DNA of 64,000 nt from a bacterium (GTDB lineage: Bacteria; Hinthialibacterota; Hinthialibacteria; H5-UNCL2), in assembly GCA_015075175.1 (NCBI GenBank), contig JABTUV010000016.1, positions 32,979-96,978 of the forward strand, in the 5' to 3' direction. Position 1 is the first letter of the stretch. Every line of letters begins with the position of its first letter. The position numbers were made by a program, and so were the translations under genes. Below the pieces are notes generated by a model. The model had not been told where the DNA came from. It ran no database searches and saw nothing but the letters and a program-made list of their open reading frames with translations. Shown here piece after piece: positions 15,928 through 27,415 of the stretch.

Positions 15928-17895
15928 GTGGCGAAAATCAGCGCGCGCTGCATCGAGCGGATCAAGGCCGACAACGACCTCGTCGAGGTCGTCGGCCAGT
16001 ACGTTCAACTGCGGCGCGTGGGCAATCGCTGGGTCGGCCTGTGCCCGTTCCACGCCGACAGCCAACCCTCGTTTTACGTCTCCCCCGACCTCGGCGACCA
16101 CGGCCTTTTCAAGTGCTTTGGTTGTGGCACGGGCGGGGACGCGATAAAATTTATCCAGTTGAAGGAGTCGCTCTCCTACGTCGACGCGGTGCAGGCCCTG
16201 GCCGACCGCCGGGGCATCACGTTGGAGTGGGAAGGCGGCCGCAGTGAACGTCCCACGGCGGGTCGATACGACCTTCTGGAGTGGGCGATGCAGCAGTATG
16301 AGGGGGCGCTGTGGGGCGCCGGGGGTAAGGCCGCGCGCGACCTGCTCTCCCGCCGCCAGGTTTCGGAAGAGACCGCCCGCCGGTTCCGGCTCGGGTTCGC
16401 ACCCGCCGGCTGGACTTTTCTGGCCGACGCCGCGCGCCGCAAGGGACTGGATCTCTCCGCGCTGGAGAAACTGGGCCTCCTGGTCAAAAGCCAGGAAAAA
16501 AACTCGTTCCGCGACCGCTTCCACGGTCGGCTCATGTTTCCCGTCTGGAACGCCATGGGCCGCGTGGTCGGCTTCGGCGGCCGCGCCATGAGCGACGAGG
16601 ACCAGCCCAAGTATCTCAACAGCCCGGAGTCCGACCTCTTCGCCAAGCGGCAACTCCTCTACGCGCTGCATCTGGCGCGCGACGCCATCCGCAAGGAGAA
16701 CGTGGTCCTCCTGTGCGAAGGCTACATGGACGCCATCGCCTTGCACCAGGCGGGATTCGCCAACACCGTCGCCGGCTTGGGTACGGCCCTGACCGAGTAC
16801 CACGTGCGCACCCTCAAGCGGCTGGCGGGCGAGGTCGTCCTGGTCTACGACAGCGACGCGGCGGGCCGCAAGGCGACCGCCAAAGCCATCGACCTCTTCC
16901 TCAAGGAAGAGGTCCCCACGCGGGTCGTGGAGTTTGGAGAGGGGGAGGATCCGGACGATTTTGTAAGAAAGCACGGCGCCGCGGCCCTGCGGCAGCGGCT
17001 CGGCACGGCCCCCGACGCCTTCGACTATACGCTGGAGGCGGCCCTGCGCGGCAAGAACCTGGCCTCCAGCCAGGACGTGTCGGAGGTCGTCCGCGAAGTG
17101 GGGCGGGTCCTGGCGGGAATGCCCTCGACCGTCGTGCGGGTGCGAAATCGGGACAAGCTGGCGGCGCGGCTGGGCGCCGGCGACGAGGCGGCCCTTGTCA
17201 GCATGGCCATCACCCCCGAGCGCGCCGCCCGCATTCAGGCCGACCGGCTGGCGGAAATCCTCCAGGTCGACGTCAAAGTCGTGCAGCGCGAGCTGGTCCG
17301 GCATGGCGTCAACTTGGGCGCGGTTCAGCCCCGCAAGGGCGGCAAACCGTTCCCGCGCCATCGCAAGGGCGGTTACCAACCCTGGGAGCAGCCGGGTGCG
17401 CCCATCCCCGCCAAGCAGCCGCCAGCCGACCCGGCCCTGTCGGCCCGCAAGGGACTCCTGGCCCTGCTGCTCATGGGCTATCGCGATGCATCGCTGCAAG
17501 CCTTCTGGCTGGGTCGAGATGGACGCGAGGTGCTGCATCGGATTCTGGCGTGGTGCGGCGAGCAGCCGCCGCCCGAGCATCCCTTGGACCGATGGATCGA
17601 CCGTCTGGCCAAGGCACTCAGCGCCGGGCAGCAACCGGACCTGTCGCCGGTACTCTCTTCCGAGGGAGAAGATGGACAAGTGCTTTCTGAGGCATTTTAT
17701 GGTATTTCCACTCCGGAGACCGCGATGCGGGAGATCGAGGATTACTTGTCGATCTTAAGAACGTTGCAGCAGGAGAAAGCCGTGCGGGAACTGGAACAAC
17801 GGCTGCGTGCCCCGCAGCCTCCCAGTCGCGCCGAGGCGCTGGAGTTGGAGAAAAAGCTTCACCGAATTGAGGCGGAGAAGCGTCAGTATCTTTGA
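15928..17895 (+). CDS. dnaG: DNA primase
   Basis: Synthesises RNA primers at the replication fork with DnaB helicase. 655 residues, GTG start at 15928. Domain order is complete: zinc-binding CHC2 domain (CPFHADSQPSF...FKCFGCGTGGDAIKF), RNA polymerase/TOPRIM core (RDRFHGRLMFPVWNAMGRVV; LLCEGYMDAIALHQAGF; VYDSDAAGRKATAKAIDLF) and a C-terminal helicase-binding region after a Pro/Lys-rich linker at about 465-510. TOPRIM acidic residues E and DxD are present. Directly followed by rpoD, as in the widespread dnaG-rpoD macromolecular synthesis operon, here without rpsU. No frameshift. Confidence 0.97.
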   Translation: MAKISARCIERIKADNDLVEVVGQYVQLRRVGNRWVGLCPFHADSQPSFYVSPDLGDHGLFKCFGCGTGGDAIKFIQLKESLSYVDAVQALADRRGITLEWEGGRSERPTAGRYDLLEWAMQQYEGALWGAGGKAARDLLSRRQVSEETARRFRLGFAPAGWTFLADAARRKGLDLSALEKLGLLVKSQEKNSFRDRFHGRLMFPVWNAMGRVVGFGGRAMSDEDQPKYLNSPESDLFAKRQLLYALHLARDAIRKENVVLLCEGYMDAIALHQAGFANTVAGLGTALTEYHVRTLKRLAGEVVLVYDSDAAGRKATAKAIDLFLKEEVPTRVVEFGEGEDPDDFVRKHGAAALRQRLGTAPDAFDYTLEAALRGKNLASSQDVSEVVREVGRVLAGMPSTVVRVRNRDKLAARLGAGDEAALVSMAITPERAARIQADRLAEILQVDVKVVQRELVRHGVNLGAVQPRKGGKPFPRHRKGGYQPWEQPGAPIPAKQPPADPALSARKGLLALLLMGYRDASLQAFWLGRDGREVLHRILAWCGEQPPPEHPLDRWIDRLAKALSAGQQPDLSPVLSSEGEDGQVLSEAFYGISTPETAMREIEDYLSILRTLQQEKAVRELEQRLRAPQPPSRAEALELEKKLHRIEAEKRQYL

Positions 17896-17945
17896 TGAGG
17901 TCAATTCACAGCGACGCGATTGCGCCGCGCAGGGAGAGGAACCGG

Positions 17946-20241
17946 ATGGGTGGAGAGAGCAAGACGCGGAAAGCGACCCGCGGCGCCAAGGCGCGTGCGG
18001 CGAGCCGAGGCAAGGGCAAGGCGCAGGTTCCCAAGGCGGCCGGCACGCGCCCGCGCAAGCCGACGGCCCCCGCCACGGCCCGCGTCAAGGCACCCAGGCG
18101 TCCCAAGGCGCGCAAGTCCACCGTCGAACGTATCGTGCCAACGTCAGACAAGACCCTCCCGAAGGCAAAGGGCCTTCTCAGGACATGCAGAAAAACCCGC
18201 TTCAATCCCTTCCGAGACCAGCCCCGTGCTCGAGGTGAAGCCAGCGCCCGCGCCTAAGAAGGCGACTGAACTGCCCGCGGCCTTGCGCAAGCCGGCCCGC
18301 AAGAGCAAGGCCAGGCGCGTCGCGGTCCTGCCCGCCGCCACGACCGCCAAAACCAAGCTGCTCAAGGAGCACATGGCCGCGCAGAAGGAGGCCGACCGGC
18401 TGGAGCGTATGGGGCGCGTTCCCGACGAGGAGGAACTGGACCTGGTCGAGCCTGGCCACGAGGAGCCTGAGGACGGGGAGAGTCGCGCCCAGATCACCCG
18501 CAAGTATGCGACCGAGCTGCGCGATCTGGCCAAAATCCGCGACAAGGAGGGGCGCGTCACTTATGACGACGTCAACCGCGTCCTCTCCAAGTCCGACGTC
18601 GAAGTCTCCGGCGACGAGCTGGACGACTTCTTCGACACGTTGGACGACATGGACATCAACGTGGTGGACACGGCGGAGCGCGACGAGGAGGAGGACTCCT
18701 CGCGGGCGCTGCCGGCGGTTCCCGAAGAGACGCAGTTGTCCAGCGCGGAGCGCCCGCGCTCCGACGACCTGGTGCGCATGTATCTGCGCGAGATGGGGCG
18801 CGTGCCGCTTTTGACCCGCGAGGAGGAAGTCATCCTGGCCAAGCGCATCGAGAGCGGCCGCTTCAAGATCGGACGCGCCATCGCGCCATATCCCATGACC
18901 CTCTCCGAAATCGAGCGCATCCTGGAGCGCATCGAGCTGGGCAAGCTCAAACTGGAGGATGCGCTGCAGAACATGGAGCTGGACGACGAAGAGATGGAGG
19001 AGGAGCGCAAGCGCACCGTCAACATGATCCGCTCCAAGCTGGCGGGCCTGCGCGCCGAGCAGGAGGCGCTGCGCTCGCTGGAAAAACGGCTGAAGAATCC
19101 CCGTCTCTCGCCTGCCACGCGCAGGCGACTCCTGCACGAGTCCATCGGCCACAAGACGCGCGCCGGCAACGTGCTCCTGTCCTGCAAGTTCGACCATGAA
19201 CTTCTCGGCAAGGTCGCCAAGCGCATCGTCGGCTTCTACAAGAAACTGGAAAAGGCCCGCTTCGAGATGGCCGAGATCGAGAACTATCTCAAAGTGGACG
19301 GCGAGACGCTGGCCTCGCAACTGGCCAAGATGGAGGAGAGCCGCCGCAAAACCAGCCTCGAGCGCCATTCCGACCTGCCGCGCGAGCGCCTCATGGACCT
19401 GGCTCGTCGCCATCGCCGCGCCCAGGAACTGATCGACAAGGTCGTCGCCGACACCGGCATGAGCATCGAGGACCTCGGCCGCGTCGCCATCGCCGTGCGC
19501 AAGGGCGAGGCCATCGCCCACAAAGCCAAGATGGAGGTGGTCGAGGCCAACCTCCGCCTCGTCGTCTCCATCGCCAAGAATTACACCAACCGCGGCCTGC
19601 AGTTTCTCGACTTGATTCAGGAGGGCAACATCGGACTGATGCGCGCCGTGGACAAGTTCGAGTATCAGCGCGGCTACAAGTTCAGCACCTACGCGACGTG
19701 GTGGATTCGGCAGGCCGTCACCCGCGCCATCGCCGACCAGGCGCGCACCATCCGCATCCCCGTGCACATGATCGAGACCATCAACAAGCTGACGCGGGTC
19801 AGCCGCCGGCTGGTGCAGGAGTTGGGGCGCGAGCCGACGCCCGAGGAGATTTCCACCCGCATGGGCATGTCGGTCGAGAAGGTGCGCGGCGTCTTCAAGA
19901 TCGCCCAGCAGCCGATCAGTTTGGAGACGCCCATCGGCGACGAGGGCGACACGCACTTCGGCGATTTCATCGAGGACACCTCGGTGGTCTCGCCGGCCCA
20001 CGCCACGGCGGAGGAGATTCTGCGCGATCAGCTGGAGGACGTCTTGACCAGCTTGACGCCGCGCGAGGAGACCGTCCTGCGCCTGCGTTTCGGCATCGGC
20101 GACGGTTACGTGCGCACGCTGGAGGAAGTGGGCAACCGCTTCGGCGTGACGCGTGAGCGCGTCCGCCAGATCGAGACCAAGGCGCTGCGCAAACTGCGCC
20201 ATCCGATAAGAAGCCGGAAACTGAAGGACTTTCTGGAGTAG
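17946..20241 (+). CDS. rpoD: Primary sigma factor RpoD, one frameshift in the N-terminal extension
   Basis: Directs RNA polymerase to housekeeping promoters. The start is the ATG at 17946 ([20 protein letters not shown]) with a GGGAGAGG site, beginning a Lys/Ala/Pro-rich extension of about 150 residues; the frame shifts near 18175 and the same composition continues ([20 protein letters not shown]). An alternative is the internal ATG at 18373. Then region 1.1 ([20 protein letters not shown]), 1.2 ([20 protein letters not shown]), a long non-conserved region, 2.1-2.4 ([40 protein letters not shown]), region 3 and 4.2 ([20 protein letters not shown]). Downstream of dnaG. Confidence 0.96.
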
Positions 20242-20317
20242 TTGCGCAGCGCCTTGCCCCGAGTAAGCCAGAAGCCGTATCGAGGGGTGCTGCGCTCATG
20301 GCGGCGCTACGGCGAAC

Positions 20318-20352
20318 GGCCCCCCCGACCCCCCCTTATTGAGGGGGGGCCA
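20318..20352. repeat. C-run/G-run hairpin downstream of rpoD
   Basis: GACCCCCCCTTATTGAGGGG forms a strong stem between the convergent rpoD and the secreted mosaic gene. It lacks a T-run on either side, so it may be a repeat of the type common in this window or a bidirectional block rather than a classic terminator. Confidence 0.5.
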
Positions 20353-20377
20353 TCCCGCCAACCCTCTTACAAAGGGA

Positions 20378-23300
20378 TCAGGGATCGCGGGCGAGGCGGA
20401 AGCCCACGTGGGAGAACAGCGGCAGATCGGGTTGGTAGGCTTCGCGCGCCGCCGAACGACAGCGGCCCGCCGCGCTGCCCCAGCCGCCCCCGCGCACCAC
20501 CCGCTGCGCGCCCCGCGGCTCGTCGACCCACGCGGAGCCGTCGTCCGGACGGCCCGCGCCCGAATAGCTCTCGTGCCAGTCGTCCTCGCACCACTCCCAC
20601 ACGTTGCCCGCCATGTCGAACAGCCCCCGCCCGTTGGGCGACTTGGCGCCCACCACGTGCGCGTAGGCCTGCCCCGCCCCCGCCGCGTTGACCACGTACC
20701 AGGCGTACTCCGCGATGGGACTGTAAAGCGGATCCGGATCATCGCCCCAGTAAAAACGCGTCGTCCCGCCCGCCCGGCAGGCGTACTCCCACTCGGCTTC
20801 GCTGGGCAGCCGGAAGCGCCCCTGTCCCAGGCCATTCAACGCGGCCACAAAAGCCCTGGCGTCGTCCCAGGAGACATACACCGCCGGCGCGTTGGGATCG
20901 CTTAAGACATTGGGCTTGCCGGCCCACGGCGCCGTACCCATGACGGCCTGCCACTGCCCCTGGGTCACTTCGTAACGGCCCAGGTAGAAATCATGCCCGA
21001 AGGTAACGGCGTGGCGGGGGTCTTCGGACGCTTCGCTCTCCTGTTCAGCCGGTGCGCGGCCCATCTGGAAGCCGCCGGCAGGAATCCGCGCCAGAACCAG
21101 CGGCGTGGCCCCCTGGGGAAGTCCGGGCAACAGCAGCGAGACCTCTTCCGGCCCCGGCGTCGCCGTGGCCGTCGGCGTGTCGGTCGGCGTCGGCGTGGCC
21201 GTGGGCGTGGCCGTCGGCGTGGGCGTCATCTCACTCCACGACAGGGCGAAGAGCAACCAATCCAACATGTTGGTCCGCCCGTCGTGGTTCAGGTCGAAAG
21301 CCTGTGGATCGCCGCCTCGACCCTCCAGCATGAGCAAGAGATCGAAGACGTCGACGGATTGATCCTGGTTGAAGTCGGGCCAGCGCGGCGGCGGCAGCGG
21401 GGTATACGTCCAGGTCGGCGTCCTCGTGGCCGTCGGCGTCGGCGTCGGCGTGGACGTGGCGGTCGCCGTGGCGGTCGCCGTGGGCGTGGCGGTACCCGTC
21501 CAAGTGGCGGTCTGCGTGGCCGTCGGTGTGTGCGTGGACGTGCCGGTCGGCGTGGGAGTTGGAGTCGGCGACAGCGTCGCCGTGGGCGTATCGCTCGGCG
21601 TACCCGTCGGCGTCGCCGTGTGACTGGCCGTGGCGGTCGCCGTGGCCGTGTAGGTCGGCGTGCCCGTCGGAGTATCGGTAGCCGTCGGAGTCGCCGTGGC
21701 CGTATCCGTGGGCGTCGGGGTACCCGTCGCCGTATCGGTAAAGGTGGGCGTCACCGTGGGCGTCTCCGTCGGGGTGTGGGTGAAACTGGGCGTGGGTGTC
21801 GGCGTAAACGTGTAAGTCGGCGTGTCCGTCGCCGTATCCGTGGGCGTGGGCGTGTCCGTCGCCGTGGGAGTGGGCGTGCCCGTATCCGTCGGCGTGGCCG
21901 TGTCCGTGGGCGTGGGCGTGGGCGTGAAGGTAGGCGTAAACGTGCCCGTGTCCGTCGCCGTCGGCGTGTGGGTCGGCGTGAACGTATTCGTAAACGTCGC
22001 GGTCGGCGTCGGCGTGTCGGTAATCGTCGGCGTGTCGGTAATCGTCGGCGTGTCGGTCGGCGTGCCCGTCCAGGTCGGCGTAGGCGTGTAGGTCCACACC
22101 TTGACCAGAATGGATGCGAACGAACCCGCCCCCCGCTCGTCCCAGGCCCAGAAGCCCACGTCATAGTCGCCCGGCAACCCGTAACGATGCACCGTCGCCG
22201 ACTCGACGGTCGCGCTGGAGACGGGTGCGAACACGTCGATCTCGTTGACGTGATTGAAGGCCCAACCGTACTCCATGAGGAGACCGTCCACGTCGGTGGC
22301 CGCACCCACCAGATCGACGTCCAGCGGCGCCGGACCCTCCAGCGGCGCGCCGGACAGCGACACCAGCGGCGGCGCGTTGGTCGGCGTCGAGGTAAAGGTG
22401 GGCGTGTCGCTCGCCGTGGGCGTCGGCGTGGGGGTGGGCGTGAACGTATCGGTAAACGTCGCGGTCGGCGTGCGCGTATTCTCCAGGACGAGAATCTCCC
22501 GGCTGGCTGCGGCTACCCCGCCGTGATCGTCAAAGGCCCAGAAAGTGACCACGTGCGTGCCCGGCGGTCCATACAGGCGGAAAATGTCGGAGACCATGGT
22601 CGCCGCATTGACGGTGATATAGAAATCGATCGTGCCCGGGTCCTCGAAAGCCCAGCCGCAGTCGGTAAGAATGCCCGTAGGCGCGGTGGCCGCGGCGACC
22701 AGATGCACGTTGAGCGGGGAGCCGCCGACCAGGGGATCGACGGAGAGCGCGATCGCCGGTCCCGGCTCCACATCCAGCACGCGAATGCCGCCCGCCGGTA
22801 CCGTCACGCCGAACGGCCCCGAGTATCGCCCCAGCGCAATGCCCGTTACGCGGTCTCTCGTGTACCACGCCTTACCGGCGGGCGGGGTGATGGTTACGCT
22901 GCGGTCGGCGGGGTCCAGCCAGCCGGGATCGACCAGGATGATCACGTACCGCCCGTCGCCCAACTCCACCTGCTGCGAAAAGACGTCGCCGGTAACGGTG
23001 AACGGCAGGGCGGAAGCCTCAGCGGCCAGATCGAGCAGGATTTGCGTACGCCCCGCCGACAGGCTGTAAGGGGTCGCGCCCTGCGAGAGTCCGTCGCCGT
23101 CGGTCGTCCACTCGGTCGTCCAGGGCGTGCCGGCCGCGGGGGCGTCCGAGCCGGGCAGAAGCGCCACGAAACCCGTGGGCGTGAGCGGAATGTGGTTGTC
23201 GAACTGCCGCCGCCGTCCCCACAGATAACTGGACAGGTCGGTGTCGCGCGTGGGGGCCATGCCCCAGAAGCAGTCGAGCCGCTCGCAGGCGTAGGCCGCC

Positions 23301-25509
23301 AGGTCCGATGCGAAGCCCGCCAGATGGTGGCCGTTGAAACTCGTATCCAGGAACCGCGACGTGGGATCGTCCAGCCGCAAGAGTACCGGCGAAACCCCAC
23401 GCACCTGCTCGCGCCGCGGCGGCACGATGACGCCCTTGCCCAAGAGGTGCAGGAGCGGGACCAGCCCCTCCAACCCCGACCGCGTCAGGCTCCCGCCCGC
23501 GTCGATCTGCCCCGCCTGGTTGATGATGACGGACGCCCCCAGCGCCACGTCCTTCACGTTGTAGCGCAGCGCCGGATGGCCCGCCATCTGGTATTCCCAG
23601 TCCCAGGCGCGGTTGAAGGAGAGTTGTCGGCGATCATGCGGCTGGCCCAGCGGTCCACCTCGCCGTTGAGCCACAGGCCCACCGCGCCGCCAGGTTGACG
23701 TCGGGCGAGCGCGAGTTGCTATCCTCGACGGAGGACGACACCGAGCGATGGGTGCCATCCGAAGCAAGGCGCGCACCGCCGGCAGGGACGGAACCGCCGC
23801 CCACCACGTCGCCTTCTCGTGCAAACCATCATCTTGCCGCCGTGCGCCACGCACAAGTCCATGGCCGGGACGAGATAGTGCTCCAGGAAGTAGGGGAAGT
23901 CGGCGAGCTTGTCCTCGGCGCATACCAATCCCAGGCAGGCGTCCGGCGCCGCATCGAAAATCGCCTCGACCGTCGAAAGCTGCATGTAGGGCGCGCTGTT
24001 GCGGCCGATCTGCACCATGAACGCCTGCCGCGGCCTGCATGTCCGCAGCCAGGCTCACGATGTCGGCGGCCGGCAGGGCGTAGGGATAGCGTGGATCGCG
24101 CGCCCAGGGCGTCGCATCCGGCCGCATCAGGACCACGTTCTCCGTCATGCTGAAATCCACGAAATAGCGCAGCCGGGCGTAAGGATAATCGGTCTCGTAC
24201 TGGTCCAGAAGGTCAACGGCGTCGCTGACGGCATCGGCGACCTGGGTGGAATACGAAACGACTCTATAAGCCAGTTCGATGGGGATGGGGCCGGGCTGGC
24301 CGCTGATGGTGTCGTACGTTCCGGCGACCACGGCGCCGGTGAGGTTGGCCAGCATCGCCGCAATCGTGCCGATGCGTCCCTGCCGCGGCAGGTTGGGAAA
24401 CGGCGTCTCCCAGCCCGAGTTGAAAACGACTTGATAGAGCGTCTCGTCGCCGTTGGGACTGGCCCCCAGCCAGACCGCGTTGTCCGGTCCGGGCACGTAG
24501 GCGACGCTGGAGAATCCCTGCGAGCCGCGCACCTGCCCCAGGATGGCGCCCGCAGCATCGTAGAGGACCAGGTCCGGCCCGTTGGCGATGAAGGTCTCCG
24601 GTCCCGCGTCGGCGGTCAGGTTGCCTACGGCGATCTGCGGCACGCGATAGAAGAAGTCCAGCGTGGTCGGGGTATGGGCCGCTTCCGCGAAGGTGGTCGA
24701 GCGCACCAGCGGTACGCCGACCGTCCAGCCGCCGTCGACCAGGGTGATTTCGTCCACCGAGTCGCCGTCGCGGTCGGCGACGACGCCCTCCAGACCCTGG
24801 TAGGCGCTGGTGATGGTGACATTGTCGGGGACGGTGATGGCGGGGGTGAGGCCGTCGCCGTCGAAGGTAAGAACCGTATAGGGGCCGCCGGGAGGCGAAG
24901 CGTTGAGCGTCAGGCACAACAGCTCGGCCTCAGGATCGGCGTCGAAGTCGCCCGTGGCCAGGAGGGCGATGTAGCGGCCGGTGTCGATGGACCCCAGGAG
25001 CGCGCCGGCGGCGGAGAGCTTGACCAGATGTTGGGCGCTGCCGCCGGCGAATACGCGCGGGGTGGCGCCGTCCAAGGCGCCGATGGCCACGGCCACCGCC
25101 ACGCAACCCAGATCGTAGTTCCAGAGGGCGTCGCCCGTCGCCGAGTAGACGTAGACGCGCCCGTCGGCGCAGGCGGCGGCGATCTCGTCGCGCCCGTCGC
25201 CGGTCAGGTCTCCCGCCGCCAAAGCGAAGATGAACCCGCCCGCGGTAGCCTCCAGAGGACCGCGCCCGCGTTCGAGTAGGCCGTCACGTGCCCGCTGTAG
25301 GCGCCGCCGACCACTTCCCGCGCGGCCGGATTGCCGTCCAGTTCGGCGGCCACCAGCCGGTAGGTGCTGCGGTTGGGAGTGGCGATCGTGTTGACGTCGG
25401 CACGAGCGGCGGGCGCGGCGCCCAGAAGAAGCATGAGACCGATGGAGAGGCGCCGGCCAAGGCGCCCGCCTAAAGTCAAAGACTCGGCACGCATGGAGCG
25501 CACGGGCAT
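20378..25509 (-). CDS. Secreted mosaic protein: beta-propeller, PKD-like domains, Thr/Pro linker, dockerin, FGE-like domain
   Basis: About 1,710 residues. The ATG at 25509 gives a signal peptide (GLMLLLGAAPAARAD); a frameshift near 25250 joins it to LAAGDLTGDGRDEIAAACAD, the first of several FG-GAP blades. A second shifted patch lies at about 24015-23650 (in the other frame: SAPYMQLSTVEAIFDAAPDA). The middle region ends in an all-beta segment (ITPPAGKAWYTRDRVTGIAL), then two PKD-like domains (PPGTHVVTFWAFDDHGG; LPGDYDVGFWAWDERGAG), long TPTPT linkers, a two-loop dockerin-like unit (DFNQDQSVDVFDLL; DLNHDGRTNMLDWL) and a C-terminal FGE-sulfatase/SUMF1 fold (IPAGGFQMGRAPAEQES; FRLPSEAEWEYACRAGGTTR; GLFDMAGNVWEWCED; VRGGGWGSAAGRCRSAAR). 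The FGE catalytic Cys pair is not conserved, so this domain is probably a binding module. It follows the pilin-like genes on the same strand. Confidence 0.85.
21409..22100. repeat. Low-complexity coding repeat for the Thr/Pro linker
   Basis: The plus strand reads as near-tandem GTCGGCGTG and GCCGTG units, which on the coding (minus) strand give (T/A/S)PT repeats; a shorter stretch lies at 21160-21235 and another at 22380-22485. Such tracts are prone to slippage and assembly collapse, so the true linker length is uncertain. Confidence 0.85.
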
Positions 25510-25665
25510 GGTCGTCTTGCTCGCGTGGGATCAGGATGACCGCAGTATAGCCGGATCGCCGGCGCTTTCAAGCTTATCCCAGCCGGCGCAACCACGCCCG
25601 ACCCATAGGTCCTCTGGTGCGGGGTAGGGTGCGCACCGCGCACCAACCCACCCGCCGGCACTTGC

Positions 25666-27395
25666 CTAGTACGCGTGCGCGAAGGCCACCGTCTCGAAGG
25701 CGTACACCGACGGAATGCCGGGCGGCGAGTTGATCGGATCCAGATAGAACTGGTCGAAACGCCAGTCGCGGTTGGGCGCTTCGTATACGGGACTGCCGTA
25801 GCGCCAGGCGCCCGTCGCCGTCTCGCTGTTCCAAAAGTTGATCAACGAACCCCGGAACGTCAGCGTTTTGCCGGTCCATTTCTCCGAGAAGCGCAGGCTG
25901 TTCTCCAGCCCGCCGTTGTAGGCGCCGGAACCGTCTCGGTGTTGCCCATCATCACGACCGCGTTGATCGTGGTATTGGTGGCGTTGCGGCTGCTGTAAGT
26001 GGTGTTTCCATCCGACCAGTTGTTGGACAGGATGTTGAAGGCGTCGGCGGCTACCAGCTCGCGCGTCTTGTTTGTAGTGATGTAGTTGCCCTTGATGTAG
26101 AGCGGATTGTCGGTGGCGACCGTCAATCCGCCGGGCGGCAGCTGGGCGCCGTTGGTGAGGCGCACGGCGTCAAAGGTCGTGCCGTTGGTGCTGCCGGACT
26201 TGGATACGTACAATACGCCGTTGGCCGGCGCCCGGCCGCTCTCGATCAGGTTGCCGATGTTCACCTCCACCGCCGAGACGGTGCGGTTCTCGCGATAGTC
26301 GAACCAGGTCTTGGTCGAGATGATGCTCTTGGTCTGGCTGGGATTGCTGGGATTGGGATAGGTGAGCGGGACCACGCTGCCGTCGGGGGCGTAACCGACG
26401 CCGTCGATGATGGCCAGGCCCGCCTTGTTGTGGAACTTGGCCTGCGCCAGCTCGGGGGAATCGTCAGGCGAGCTGCGCTCCACCACCTCATGCGGGTTTT
26501 CCGTCAGGTTGATGGGCAGGCGCAGTTGCGGCACGCCGTGATCCTGGCTTTGCACCAGCGAGTCGTAGCGGTTGACGACCTCCTCGGCCCAATTGGCGCT
26601 GTCGTTGTCCAGCCACTGGCCGCCGTCCCTCATGCTGATATACTGGCCGTCGCCGTTCATGACCAGCACGTCCCCGTTGGCCATGGCCGAGCCGTCCTTG
26701 CGATAGTGGTACATCTTGCCCACGGCAGTCATGCCGGCGTTGATGGAGAGGGTATTGCCGGAGCCGAAGTAGAGGTTGCGGTTGGTGTGGATGCGCCCTT
26801 CGGCGACCATGACCGGGCCGGGCAGGATTTCCAGATCGTTGTCGTAGAAGGCGAAGAACTGGGCCAGGGGAATGGCCTGGGCGCGCAGGCGCTCGAAGAC
26901 GCGCGCGTAGGCGTAGCGGCGCGATTTCTGCATCTCGGCGGTACCGTCGTTCTGCGCGTGGACGACCGCCACGTCGATGTCAAAGTCCCGCTGCTGGGCC
27001 AACAGCCCGCGAAAGGCGCCGCCCTCAAGCGGGCCGAACAACTCCGAGCTGGCGGCCTTCACCGACAGCCCGGGCCGGCCGTCCTCATCCTCGACCCGGT
27101 AGGGGGCGAACTCGGGCAGCGCCGACAGCTCGGGCGAGAGCGGGGCCAGGTCGTCCAGCTGCTCCTGGGTCGCGCCGCCCTGGGTGATGTAAAGCACGTT
27201 CAGGTCCCCGTGGACCTTCTGCAGGACGCCCTCGGCCACGTGGAAGGCCTTCAGCGCCTCGCCCCGCTTCACCGTCATGTGCACGCTGCCGTTGGAAAAG
27301 AGCGAAATGCCCGCCATCACCAGCGCGGCGGTCAAAATGAAGATCATGGAGATGAGCAGGGCGTGGCCGCGTTGCGTCGATCCGTTGCCAAGCAT
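25666..27395 (-). CDS. PilX-like pilus assembly protein, frameshift near the 3' end
   Basis: Minor-pilin-like protein of about 576 residues. The ATG at 27395 has GGAGG eight bases upstream and gives MLGNGSTQRGHALLISMIFI, a short leader and hydrophobic helix (LLISMIFILTAALVMAGISL) like PilX N-terminal domains. The large exported part contains RIHTNRNLYFGSGNTLSINA and NPLYIKGNYITTNKTRELVA, typical of the beta-helix-like PilX-associated region. At about 25927 the frame shifts and the C-terminus continues GAYNGGLENSLRFSEKWTGK to SVYAFETVAFAHAY with TAG at 25666. Third gene of a pilV-pilW-pilX-like series; the secreted mosaic gene follows. Confidence 0.8.
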
Positions 27396-27415
27396 GATGG
27401 TTGCCTCCAATCGGG

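Noticed and set aside
18202-20202. Minus-strand 666-residue frame over rpoD
   Set aside because: Shadow of rpoD; composition is the reverse-complement pattern and no motif is present.
21160-22485. Zinc-finger or VGVGV elastin-like repeats on the plus strand
   Set aside because: These are antisense readings of the TPT linker repeats.
20993-23698. Plus-strand 901-residue Arg-rich frame
   Set aside because: Shadow of the Thr/Pro linker coding repeats in the mosaic gene.
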